This document shows, in pieces, positions 14,576-22,003 of a stretch of 26,814 bases of DNA (the first letter of the stretch is position 1; each line of letters opens with the position of its first letter). Source of the DNA: CAYRIY01 sp964424335 (GTDB taxonomy: Bacteria; Bacillota; Limnochordia; DTU080; RSA5); NCBI GenBank assembly GCA_964424335.1, contig CAYRIY010000045.1:1-26814 (forward strand). The letters run 5' to 3'. A program made the translations under genes and the position numbers. The notes under the pieces are model-generated. The model was not told where the DNA came from and searched no databases. It saw only the letters and a program-made list of their open reading frames with translations.

Positions 14576-16183
14576 TCAGTTCTCCAAATGAGGCGGTTCC
14601 CCTGATCCGACTTTGCCAAGGCGTTCAACGACTCGCGCATAAGCACGGGCGACGGGCGCCTCATCCTCAGGCCCCTCCGGTCGACCTCCGTAGCGCACGT
14701 CCTCGTAGCGTGCGGTGAGAAACTCGAGCTCTTCGTCGACGCCGCCGAGCGTCACGGCAAGGCCGCGAGTAAACTCCCGGGCCGTCTCGTGGGGTTTGAG
14801 CGCAATCTTTCGGCGCGCCGCCTCGTCGACCAGTCGCACCAAGTACCTGCGCACTGAGCCCGCCGGCGCCTTGCGGTCCGCTTCGAGGTCACGGGAAAGC
14901 GCAGGTCGCGGCCCCTCGTTGGACGATTTCCACCCGAAGGGCCGACCGAGCAAGTGCCGCCTTCCCCAGCGAAAGAGCGTGAAAAAAGCGCTGACGAAAA
15001 AGACCCCGATGCTCCGCAGCCAAAAGAGTGAGAGGACCGGAAGGCGAAAGAGCCCGGGGAGCTTTCGCCACTCGTTGCGAAAGAAAACCAATAGGAGCGC
15101 TCCGAAGACGACCAACGTGACGCTTAAGAGCAGAAAATAGCGAAAGGCGATCGCCGCCACCAAAGCCCCCGGCCCGCCTCCCACCGGCGGCCGGGATTCC
15201 CAAGGGCCGAGGCGCTCGGTCCGCCCCCCGCGCACCTGCTTGTTAAAGATCTCGAGGCCATGTGCGAAAAAGTCACTCAGGCTTTCCGAGAGCCGATGAA
15301 CCATCGCCTGGAAGTCAAAGATTGCGAACGTCGGCGCCGCAATCCCGACGACAATGGCCGCGGATACGGCAATTGCCGTCAGGCCCAACCACCGCTCGTA
15401 AACGCCCGCCGTCACGTCGACGCCGGTCACATCCCAAATGCTCCTCAGTCGGTAAAGGTGGACGACGCCCTGCAGGAGGAGGCCAAACAAGAGAAGGCAT
15501 GACAGGGCCGCCGCGACTTTCATGCGCCAAACGGGCTGGGCTGCTGCGGCCTCCGGGAAGCTGTCGAATGCCCCCGCGGCCAGAATACATCCTGCCAACG
15601 TGTAAGCGAGGGTGCGCACGGCGAAAAAGCGCGTGACCGAAGCCCTGCGATCGCCGAGCCCCGACGTCGAGACGACGGACTCCTGGTCCCAGGCGAGTTT
15701 GGCGGCGACCTGTTCGCCGAGGCTTTGGACGACCGAGCCGATCCACACGAAGCGAAGGCCCGCCGTACTTGCGAGCCGCCAACTCAAATAAACGAGGCCA
15801 AGCGGCACGTAGACCTCGGGTTGGCGCAGCGCGGCCGTCGAAAACACGGGGAAATCAGCCGCAATGCCGCCGATCCGGAGCATGAAATAACTCAAGGTCA
15901 AGTGAAACGCGATCTCCCACACCCTGACGAACTGAGGGGCGTTCGCCCGCTCGCGAAGCTGGGCGCCGTAGACGCCTTCGATTGCCGCAATCGCCGAGCC
16001 GACCGCGATCCACGGCGATGGGCGCACCGGACCCATCATAAACGTGAGCAAATCACAGGCGAGCGCCGTCGCCGAAAGTGAAAACCCGACCGCAAGCAGC
16101 GGCAGAGCGAGGCGCTCGAGCCAATGGGTGTCGAGGTTTGCAAGGAGCTCCGCCTGACGGCGGTAGGAACCCGCATTAGCCAA
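14576..16183 (-). CDS. multi-pass membrane protein with C-terminal DUF4129-like domain
   Basis: 535 aa. I see about eight or nine hydrophobic helices in the first 270 residues and again around 340-400 (YFLLLSVTLVVFGALLLVFF, SIGVFFVSAFFTLF), with a soluble loop near 290-330. The cytoplasmic C-terminus (about 430-515, VRRYLVRLVDEAARRK...PHETAREFTRGL...YEDVRYGG) matches the DUF4129 pattern, which is usually the tail of transglutaminase (TgpA) membrane proteins; here no transglutaminase core with its Cys-His-Asp is present. I chose TTG 16183 because GGGGGGAGG lies 8 nt before it; a GTG at 16192 would overlap that site. It overlaps the DUF58 gene by 8 nt, so the two are translationally linked. Confidence 0.75.
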   Translation of the reverse strand: MANAGSYRRQAELLANLDTHWLERLALPLLAVGFSLSATALACDLLTFMMGPVRPSPWIAVGSAIAAIEGVYGAQLRERANAPQFVRVWEIAFHLTLSYFMLRIGGIAADFPVFSTAALRQPEVYVPLGLVYLSWRLASTAGLRFVWIGSVVQSLGEQVAAKLAWDQESVVSTSGLGDRRASVTRFFAVRTLAYTLAGCILAAGAFDSFPEAAAAQPVWRMKVAAALSCLLLFGLLLQGVVHLYRLRSIWDVTGVDVTAGVYERWLGLTAIAVSAAIVVGIAAPTFAIFDFQAMVHRLSESLSDFFAHGLEIFNKQVRGGRTERLGPWESRPPVGGGPGALVAAIAFRYFLLLSVTLVVFGALLLVFFRNEWRKLPGLFRLPVLSLFWLRSIGVFFVSAFFTLFRWGRRHLLGRPFGWKSSNEGPRPALSRDLEADRKAPAGSVRRYLVRLVDEAARRKIALKPHETAREFTRGLAVTLGGVDEELEFLTARYEDVRYGGRPEGPEDEAPVARAYARVVERLGKVGSGEPPHLEN

Positions 16184-17501
16184 TGGCTGCACCTCCCCCC
16201 GCAGCTTCGACGTTTAGCGTCCGGTCGCGCTGTTGGCGCACCCGATAGACGACAGGGCCAAGCGCCGAACGGTCTACGGGCGGCACATCCATTCGCCCGC
16301 CCCCGGTCACGAAGATCGAGACCTTATATCCTGATCGCCGCAGCATGATGCTGGTCTCGATCAACTCGAAAGGCACTTTTGGCGTCACAATCAAGAGTGT
16401 CGCGCCCCAGCCGTAGTTTTTCGCCTCGTCGGCGACGAGCTTATGAAAAGAAGGAGCAGACTCCTCCGATGCCGGGCCTTGCGTTGCTCCAAGCTCGGCA
16501 CCTGCTAAGATCTCCAGCACGCGCATCAATTGGCGGCTGCCTTTCCTCGGCGGCACGCGGATCACGTCATGGCCGACGCCTCCGACGCGCTCTCGTACGC
16601 CGCGCCCGGCCGCTGCGGCGAGGGCGGCGCCCCCGTGCTCCGGCGCCTCGCCCTCGGCCCGATAGCGAACCAACGAGGCGTTCGTTACAAAACCAAAGGA
16701 CTCGCCTTTTCTGACGAGGTGATTTGCGAGCGCAGCCGCCGTCGTCACCGAGATTTCACTGTTTAGGTACGTGCCGTCCGCTGCAATGTAGTCGCTCTCG
16801 CCCATGTTGAGGATCAAAAAGACATCGAGGTTCAATGTGTGTTCGTGCTGCTTTACCTGCATCTCGCCTGTGCGGGCGGTCGCTTTCCAGTGGATTAGCT
16901 GCTGGACGTCCCCTGGGGTGTAGGCCCGGATGCCGGCGATCCTTGCAGGGTCGTGGGAGATGGGCGATCGGGCTTTGACGTTTCCGATCGGAAGGTCGGA
17001 GGGGAGGCCAAGCTCGGGGAGGGTGAGGATCTCGGGGTAGACGATCACGTCGTGAAAGTTTTGAGCGGCGCCAGAACGTTGGTGCAATCCAAGGGGGTCT
17101 CCCGCGATCAAATCAACGGGTCCGACCGTGTACACGCCTCGCCGAGACGAGGTCACGGTGTACGTGTACGTGGCGTATCCGAGCGGGGCGATCGACGTCA
17201 CCCACCTTCTCGGCTTGCCTCGGGCGAGCTGGGCCGGCATGTGGTCGTGAACGGAGAGCCAAGTAAACGGCACAAAGGAGCCGTTGACGAATCGGACGGC
17301 CAGTTCACCGTGTTCGCCGGGGAAGAGATAGGTGCGGCCGCTCGATCGCTCTACCCGCAGGCGTGAAAAGCCTCGGTCAAGTAACATGCCCCCGCCAAAG
17401 TAGAGGAGCGAGAGGGTGAAGAGCGCGATGTACACGGCTTTTACCTTGAAAAATAACGCCATGACAAAGAAGCAAAAGAGGAAAAATCCCCAGAGGTTCA
17501 T
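16176..17501 (-). CDS. DUF58 domain protein
   Basis: 441 aa. Two N-terminal helices (about 4-19 and 23-41), then an extracellular or cytoplasmic beta-rich stretch, and the DUF58 signature GIRAYTPGDVQQLIHWKAT at 190-208 followed by ARTGEMQVKQHEH. The C-terminal half resembles a VWA-like fold (LDVFLILNMGES). DUF58 proteins are nearly always encoded with MoxR ATPases, as here; the biochemical role is not settled, though cell-envelope and stress functions have been proposed. There is a low-complexity Ala/Gly patch (GGAALAAAAGRGVRERVGG). No strong ribosome site precedes ATG. The gene starts 74 nt after phoR with no visible terminator between. Confidence 0.88.
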   Translation of the reverse strand: MNLWGFFLFCFFVMALFFKVKAVYIALFTLSLLYFGGGMLLDRGFSRLRVERSSGRTYLFPGEHGELAVRFVNGSFVPFTWLSVHDHMPAQLARGKPRRWVTSIAPLGYATYTYTVTSSRRGVYTVGPVDLIAGDPLGLHQRSGAAQNFHDVIVYPEILTLPELGLPSDLPIGNVKARSPISHDPARIAGIRAYTPGDVQQLIHWKATARTGEMQVKQHEHTLNLDVFLILNMGESDYIAADGTYLNSEISVTTAAALANHLVRKGESFGFVTNASLVRYRAEGEAPEHGGAALAAAAGRGVRERVGGVGHDVIRVPPRKGSRQLMRVLEILAGAELGATQGPASEESAPSFHKLVADEAKNYGWGATLLIVTPKVPFELIETSIMLRRSGYKVSIFVTGGGRMDVPPVDRSALGPVVYRVRQQRDRTLNVEAAGGGAAIG

Positions 17502-17575
17502 TTTAGAGACGACCCCCGCCCGTGCGCCCGCTCTATCTTTGCTCTATGCTCAAAGAAGCGATTTCAAGAGCGCGT

Positions 17576-18829
17576 TTATACCGGGAGCGAAAACCAAATC
17601 GTCGTGCCCTTCCCGAGTTGGCTTTCGATGTCGAGTTTTCCTTTGTGGGATTCTACGGTGTGTTTGACGATGGATAGGCCAAGGCCGGTGCCGCCTTCTT
17701 TGCGCGAACGGGCCTTGTCGACGCGGTAAAACCGCTCAAAGACGCGCCCGAGCGATCCGGGCGGGATCCCGACTCCGGTGTCGCTCACGCTCACACGCAC
17801 GCCGATCGGGTCTCGTTCCACCTTGACGCGGACCGAGCCCTTGGCCTCGGTGTACTTGATGGCGTTGTCAACGAGATTGAGCAGGGCCCTCCTGATCAAC
17901 GCCGCGTCTGCCCGCACGGCCGGAACGTGGGGCGCAGCCTCGAGGTCGAGGGTCAACCCTTTCGCTTCTGCGGGCCGGCGAAAGAGTTCGACGACTTCAC
18001 GGGCGACATTGACCATGTCGACAGGTTCCATAGAGAGGGCGCGCTCGGGCGACTCGAGCTTTGAAAGGTGCAGGAGATCGGAGATCAACGCCGTCAACCG
18101 GGTGGTCTCGGCGTGCATGATGTCAAGGTAACGAAGGGTGCGCGCCGGATCTTTGTACGAGCCGTCCTGGAGCGTCTCAATGAAGCCGTGGACCGCCGTC
18201 AGGGGCGTGCGCAGTTCGTGAGAGACGTTGGCCACAAAATCGGATCGGATGCGCTCCAATCTCCGGAGCGCCGTCTGGTCGTGAAAGACCGAGACGGCCC
18301 CGATTGCTTCGCCGTCCCGTAAGACGGGCGTCGCTGTCACGTGGTAGATCGTTTCGGGAGAGTCGCCAATGCCGATCGCCCCTGTCGCCGTCTTTCCTTC
18401 TGCAATCGCCTTAGTGATCAACGCGACGACGGAGCGATCCCGTAGGGCCTCCTGGGCAGGCCTGCCCAGGAGCGAATCCTCGCCCGCGCCATTTGGCCCG
18501 CCAAAAAGCGCCCGCGCCGGCCCGTTCCCAAAGATGACTCGCTTCGCTTGGTCGACGGCGACCACCGGATCGGGCTGGGCCTCCAAGATGCCCTCGAGGC
18601 GGGCGCGCTTTTGCTCCAGGCGCTCGATCCGGGCGTGCAACTCGGCGGTCTCGGACTCTTTTCGGCAGACCTCCCGGTAGCGCCGCACGAGGCGCCGGGC
18701 CGTCTCGATCGCCCCGAGCAGCGCCGCCGCTGCAAGCAAGCTTCGATGCGCAACAAGGATTCCCGCTAGAAAAGTCAGCAGTCCAAGCAGAGCGATCAAA
18801 AGGTTCCAAGATGCATTGCGGCGCATCAT
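17576..18829 (-). CDS. phoR: PhoR-like sensor histidine kinase
   Basis: 417 aa. Two close hydrophobic segments (about 9-27 and 29-42) leave almost no outside loop, so there is no extracytoplasmic sensor domain. A PAS-like domain (about 75-185, ILEAQPDPVVAVD...AVSVFHD) follows. Then come the H-box FVANVSHELRTPLT with phospho-accepting His204, N-box NLVDNAIKYT, G1 VSDTGVGIP, F-box FERFYRVDKARS and G2 GGTGLGLSI. PhoR senses phosphate status, in many bacteria through contact with the Pst transporter, which suits its place at the end of the pst operon. Its ATG overlaps the phoP stop as ATGA. Confidence 0.92.
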   Translation of the reverse strand: MMRRNASWNLLIALLGLLTFLAGILVAHRSLLAAAALLGAIETARRLVRRYREVCRKESETAELHARIERLEQKRARLEGILEAQPDPVVAVDQAKRVIFGNGPARALFGGPNGAGEDSLLGRPAQEALRDRSVVALITKAIAEGKTATGAIGIGDSPETIYHVTATPVLRDGEAIGAVSVFHDQTALRRLERIRSDFVANVSHELRTPLTAVHGFIETLQDGSYKDPARTLRYLDIMHAETTRLTALISDLLHLSKLESPERALSMEPVDMVNVAREVVELFRRPAEAKGLTLDLEAAPHVPAVRADAALIRRALLNLVDNAIKYTEAKGSVRVKVERDPIGVRVSVSDTGVGIPPGSLGRVFERFYRVDKARSRKEGGTGLGLSIVKHTVESHKGKLDIESQLGKGTTIWFSLPV

Positions 18830-19518
18830 TCGGGCGGTCTCTCCTGCAGGCGGTACCCGATCCCGTGGACGGTCTCGATCGCATCCGCGTACGCCGGGCG
18901 CCCACTGAGCTTGTTGCGCAAACGCCGAATGTGGACGTCCACCGTGCGGGTCCCACCGGCGTAATCGTACTCCCAGAGATTCTCTAATAGGTAATCGCGC
19001 ACGAATGTCCGTCCAGGATGCCGGACGAATAGGTGGAGGAGGTCAAACTCCTTGGGCGTGAGCTGCAGCCGCTCGCCGTCAATATCCGCCGTCCGCCGCT
19101 CGAGGTTGAGGACCAGCTTTCCGTACGTCACATCACTCTCGGACACCTGCTGGTTAGGCACGCGGCGCAAGATGGCCTTGACACGGGCGACGAGCTCCCG
19201 CGGGCTGAAGGGCTTGACGACGTAATCGTCGGCCCCCAGCTCCAACCCAAGCACCCGGTCGAACTCCTCGGCTTTCGCGGTCAAGATGATGATCGGAACG
19301 TCGCTCTCTTTTCTAAGGCGCCTGCACACTTCAAATCCGTCCAGCCCAGGCAGCATCAGGTCGAGGACGACGAGGTCGAAGCGGCGCCCGCGGAATGCAT
19401 CGAGCGCCTCCGAGCCGTCCGCCGCCTCCACGACCTCAAATCCCGCGTCCTCCAGATTCACTCGAATCAGTTCGAGAATCGACGCCTCATCGTCGACTAC
19501 CAGGATCCGTTTTGCCAT
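18826..19518 (-). CDS. phoP: PhoP/PhoB-like OmpR-family response regulator
   Basis: 230 aa. Receiver domain with acidic pocket Asp9/Asp10, phospho-acceptor Asp53 (LVVLDLMLPG), Thr80 and Lys102 (KPFS), then a winged-helix DNA-binding domain (LTPKEFDLLHLFVRHPG ... RTVDVHIRRLRNKL). The receiver and the RNKL recognition helix fit PhoP/PhoB regulators, and the position between pstB and phoR makes this the likely phosphate regulator. I chose ATG 19518 because AGAGGAG lies 7 nt upstream; a longer frame to 19542 has no ribosome site. It starts 152 nt after pstB. That gap could hold an internal promoter, but I see none that is convincing. Confidence 0.92.
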   Translation of the reverse strand: MAKRILVVDDEASILELIRVNLEDAGFEVVEAADGSEALDAFRGRRFDLVVLDLMLPGLDGFEVCRRLRKESDVPIIILTAKAEEFDRVLGLELGADDYVVKPFSPRELVARVKAILRRVPNQQVSESDVTYGKLVLNLERRTADIDGERLQLTPKEFDLLHLFVRHPGRTFVRDYLLENLWEYDYAGGTRTVDVHIRRLRNKLSGRPAYADAIETVHGIGYRLQERPPE

Positions 19519-19670
19519 GCTTTGGCTCCTCTGGGATTGCATATTACAACGGCGGCCACGTATTATGGACGCCCTCTCAAGTACCGCGCTCTAGTAGCTT
19601 TCGCTTCGTAAAACTTCACAGTCTCCCCAGAGCTTACCTCCCGCTTGGCGCTCGCGCTCCGCTTTGAAGA

Positions 19671-20492
19671 TCATCCAAAGCGGCCGCTCAGGTAATCATG
19701 TGTGCGGGTGTCTTTCGGATTGTTGAAGACCTCATCGGTGTGGCCGTGCTCGATCAGTTCGCCTGCGAGAAAGAAGGCTGTCTCGTCGGAGGCTCGGCGC
19801 GCCTGCTGCATGTTGTGGGTGACGATGACGATCGTGTACGTTTCCTTCAGCGCTTGGATCAACTCCTCGATCTTGCCTGCAGCGATCGGATCCAAGGCCG
19901 ACGCCGGCTCATCGAGCAGCAGCGCCTCCGGTTTTACGGCGAGCGCCCGGGCGATGCAGAGCCGCTGCTGTTGCCCTCCGGACAGATCGAGAGCCGAGTC
20001 GTTCAGGCGGTCTTTCACTTCGTCCCAGAGCGCCGCCTGTCTTAGGCTCTCCTCTGCGATCGCCTCCAGTTCCGAGCGCCTCCGCACCCCGTGCCTCCTT
20101 GGACCGTAGACAACGTTCTCAAAGATGCTCTTTGGAAACGGATTGGGCCGCTGAAAGACCATGCCCACGCGCCGCCTCAATTCCACGACGTCGACTCGGT
20201 CGTCATAGATATCCTGTCCATTGATGCGAACCGCGCCTTCCGCCCGAAAGGAGTCGATCAGGTCGTTCATGCGATTGAGCGTGCGCAGAAACGTCGATTT
20301 GCCGCAGCCCGAAGGTCCGATCAGGGCCGTGACGCGGTTTTCTCGCACGTCCATGCGGATCTTCTTGAGCGCCTGGGTCTTCCCGTAGAAGACATCGAGA
20401 TCGCGCACTTCGATACAGGTCCTGTTCGCTTCTGGCATCGCCCGCACGGAAGGCGCGTTCGCTTTATGGTTCAACGCAACGCTTGAAATCAC
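19671..20492 (-). CDS. pstB: phosphate ABC transporter ATPase PstB
   Basis: 273 aa. Walker A GPSGCGKST, the PstB-specific motif FQRPNPFPKSIFENV, signature LSGGQQQRLCIARAL, Walker B LLLDEPASALDP and switch His in VTHNMQQA. It powers phosphate import through PstC/PstA. I chose GTG 20492 because GGAGG lies 7 nt before it; the ATG at 20507 is upstream of that ribosome site. The first 25 residues are an extension before CIEVRDLDVFYG, where most PstB proteins begin. Confidence 0.95.
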   Translation of the reverse strand: MISSVALNHKANAPSVRAMPEANRTCIEVRDLDVFYGKTQALKKIRMDVRENRVTALIGPSGCGKSTFLRTLNRMNDLIDSFRAEGAVRINGQDIYDDRVDVVELRRRVGMVFQRPNPFPKSIFENVVYGPRRHGVRRRSELEAIAEESLRQAALWDEVKDRLNDSALDLSGGQQQRLCIARALAVKPEALLLDEPASALDPIAAGKIEELIQALKETYTIVIVTHNMQQARRASDETAFFLAGELIEHGHTDEVFNNPKDTRTHDYLSGRFG

Positions 20493-20539
20493 GCGCTTTG
20501 CCTCCATTCAAATGGTGTCTCGCTCTTAACCGACGGGCT

Positions 20540-22003
20540 TCACACGGCGGAGCTTTGCATTCGTCGCCGCAGCCGACTTCTCAAGACCATCCCCACCGCA
20601 TTTAGGAAAAACACTACGACAAGCAGGGCGAGCGCCGTCGCGAACACCATCGGCCGCGCCGCTTCGACGTTCGGCGACTGAAAGCCGAGGTCGTAAATGA
20701 AAAAGCCCAAGTGCATGAACTTCCGCTCCAAGTGGAGGAATGGCCAAGAGCCGTCCACGGGAAGCTCGGAAGCGAGTTTTACGACGCCCGTCATCATCAG
20801 CGGGGCTACTTCGCCCGTCGCCCGTGCGATCCCGAGAATGACGCCCGTTAGTATTCCGGGTAAAGCGCCCGGCACGACGACGCGCCACACCGTCTCAAAC
20901 TGGGTGGCCCCGAGGGCAAACGAAGCCTCCCGCATGGAGTTGGGGACGGATGCGAGCCCCTCCTCCGTCGCTACGATCACGACCGGGAGCGTCAGCAAGG
21001 CCAGCGTGAGGGATGCCCACAAGATGCCGCCCGTCCCAAAGGTCGGCGTGGGCAACCGCTCGGCAAAGAAGAGCCGATCGATCCCTCCGCCGACAAAGTA
21101 GATGAAAAAGCCCATGCCAAAGACGCCAAAGACGATCGACGGCACGCCCGCAAGGTTGCGAATGGCGATCCTGAGCGCGCTGACGATCCATCCGTTGCCA
21201 GCGTACTCTTTGAGGTAGACGGCGGCCAGCACCCCGATCGGAACCACCCAAACCGTCATGATCAATGCCATCATGACCGTGCCAAAAATCGCGGGAAAGA
21301 TCCCGCCCTCGGTGTTGGACTCCCTGGGCTCCCCGCTCACAAAAGCCCACACATTCGCTGCGTAGCCGAGGCTCTTTGCGAGTAGGCCCATGGCGTTCGG
21401 CCGGTAGGCTGCCACGATGTCGGAGACGGCGACTCGTCGTTCTGCGCCGTCAGCGAGCATGACGACCAAGTCGTGACCTCGCATCTCGGCGCGCAGCTCG
21501 AGCGGCAAGGTCTCCCGGCGCAGCTCAGCCACGCGCCCGTGAACGTGCCGAAAGGCGGGCCACAACGCGTCGCCCTCGATCGGCCCGTCGGGTCCCCCTT
21601 CGAGCCGGACTGCCGTGCCGTAGACGTTGCCCCACCCTGTGCGCTCGAGCACGACGATTTCTTTCGGGTACGTCATGGAGGCGATCTCCGCTTCGTCGAT
21701 CCAGCGAAAGTCGAGGCCGTACACGTCACGATTGCCTACTTTGAGTTGAATCCGATGTCGCGCCTCGGCGCCCGGCTCGCCTGGGGTCGGAATCCGCTCC
21801 CGGCCCACGACCTCGCCGATGTGAGCACTGCCGTCCTTGAGTTCAACCCTGGCCACGTCTGCCGGCCAAAAAGACCCAAGGCCGTTCACGGCCACCAAAA
21901 GCACGAGGCCAAACACCATCAGCAGGCAGATTGCGACTGCGCCGCCCGCCGTCCACACGAACGGATCGCCCGAGCGCCAAAACCGCTTTCTTGCATCGCT
22001 CAT
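20540..22003 (-). CDS. pstA: phosphate ABC transporter permease PstA, long type
   Basis: 487 aa; common PstA proteins are about 280-300. After the first helix (about 16-40, AGGAVAICLLMVFGLVLLV) there is an inserted outside domain of roughly 190 residues (VARVELKDGSAHIGEVVGRE ... RRVAVSDIVAAY). The usual permease core follows, with GIFPAIFGTVMMALIMTV, PSIVFGVFGMGFF, the ATPase-contacting loop around SMREASFALGATQFETVWR, and GEVAPLMMTG. The inserted domain matches the long PstA form known mainly from gammaproteobacteria (DUF3333-type N-terminus). ATG 22003 overlaps the pstC stop as ATGA. The C-terminus RSRLRRRM is basic and cytoplasmic. Confidence 0.93.
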   Translation of the reverse strand: MSDARKRFWRSGDPFVWTAGGAVAICLLMVFGLVLLVAVNGLGSFWPADVARVELKDGSAHIGEVVGRERIPTPGEPGAEARHRIQLKVGNRDVYGLDFRWIDEAEIASMTYPKEIVVLERTGWGNVYGTAVRLEGGPDGPIEGDALWPAFRHVHGRVAELRRETLPLELRAEMRGHDLVVMLADGAERRVAVSDIVAAYRPNAMGLLAKSLGYAANVWAFVSGEPRESNTEGGIFPAIFGTVMMALIMTVWVVPIGVLAAVYLKEYAGNGWIVSALRIAIRNLAGVPSIVFGVFGMGFFIYFVGGGIDRLFFAERLPTPTFGTGGILWASLTLALLTLPVVIVATEEGLASVPNSMREASFALGATQFETVWRVVVPGALPGILTGVILGIARATGEVAPLMMTGVVKLASELPVDGSWPFLHLERKFMHLGFFIYDLGFQSPNVEAARPMVFATALALLVVVFFLNAVGMVLRSRLRRRMQSSAV

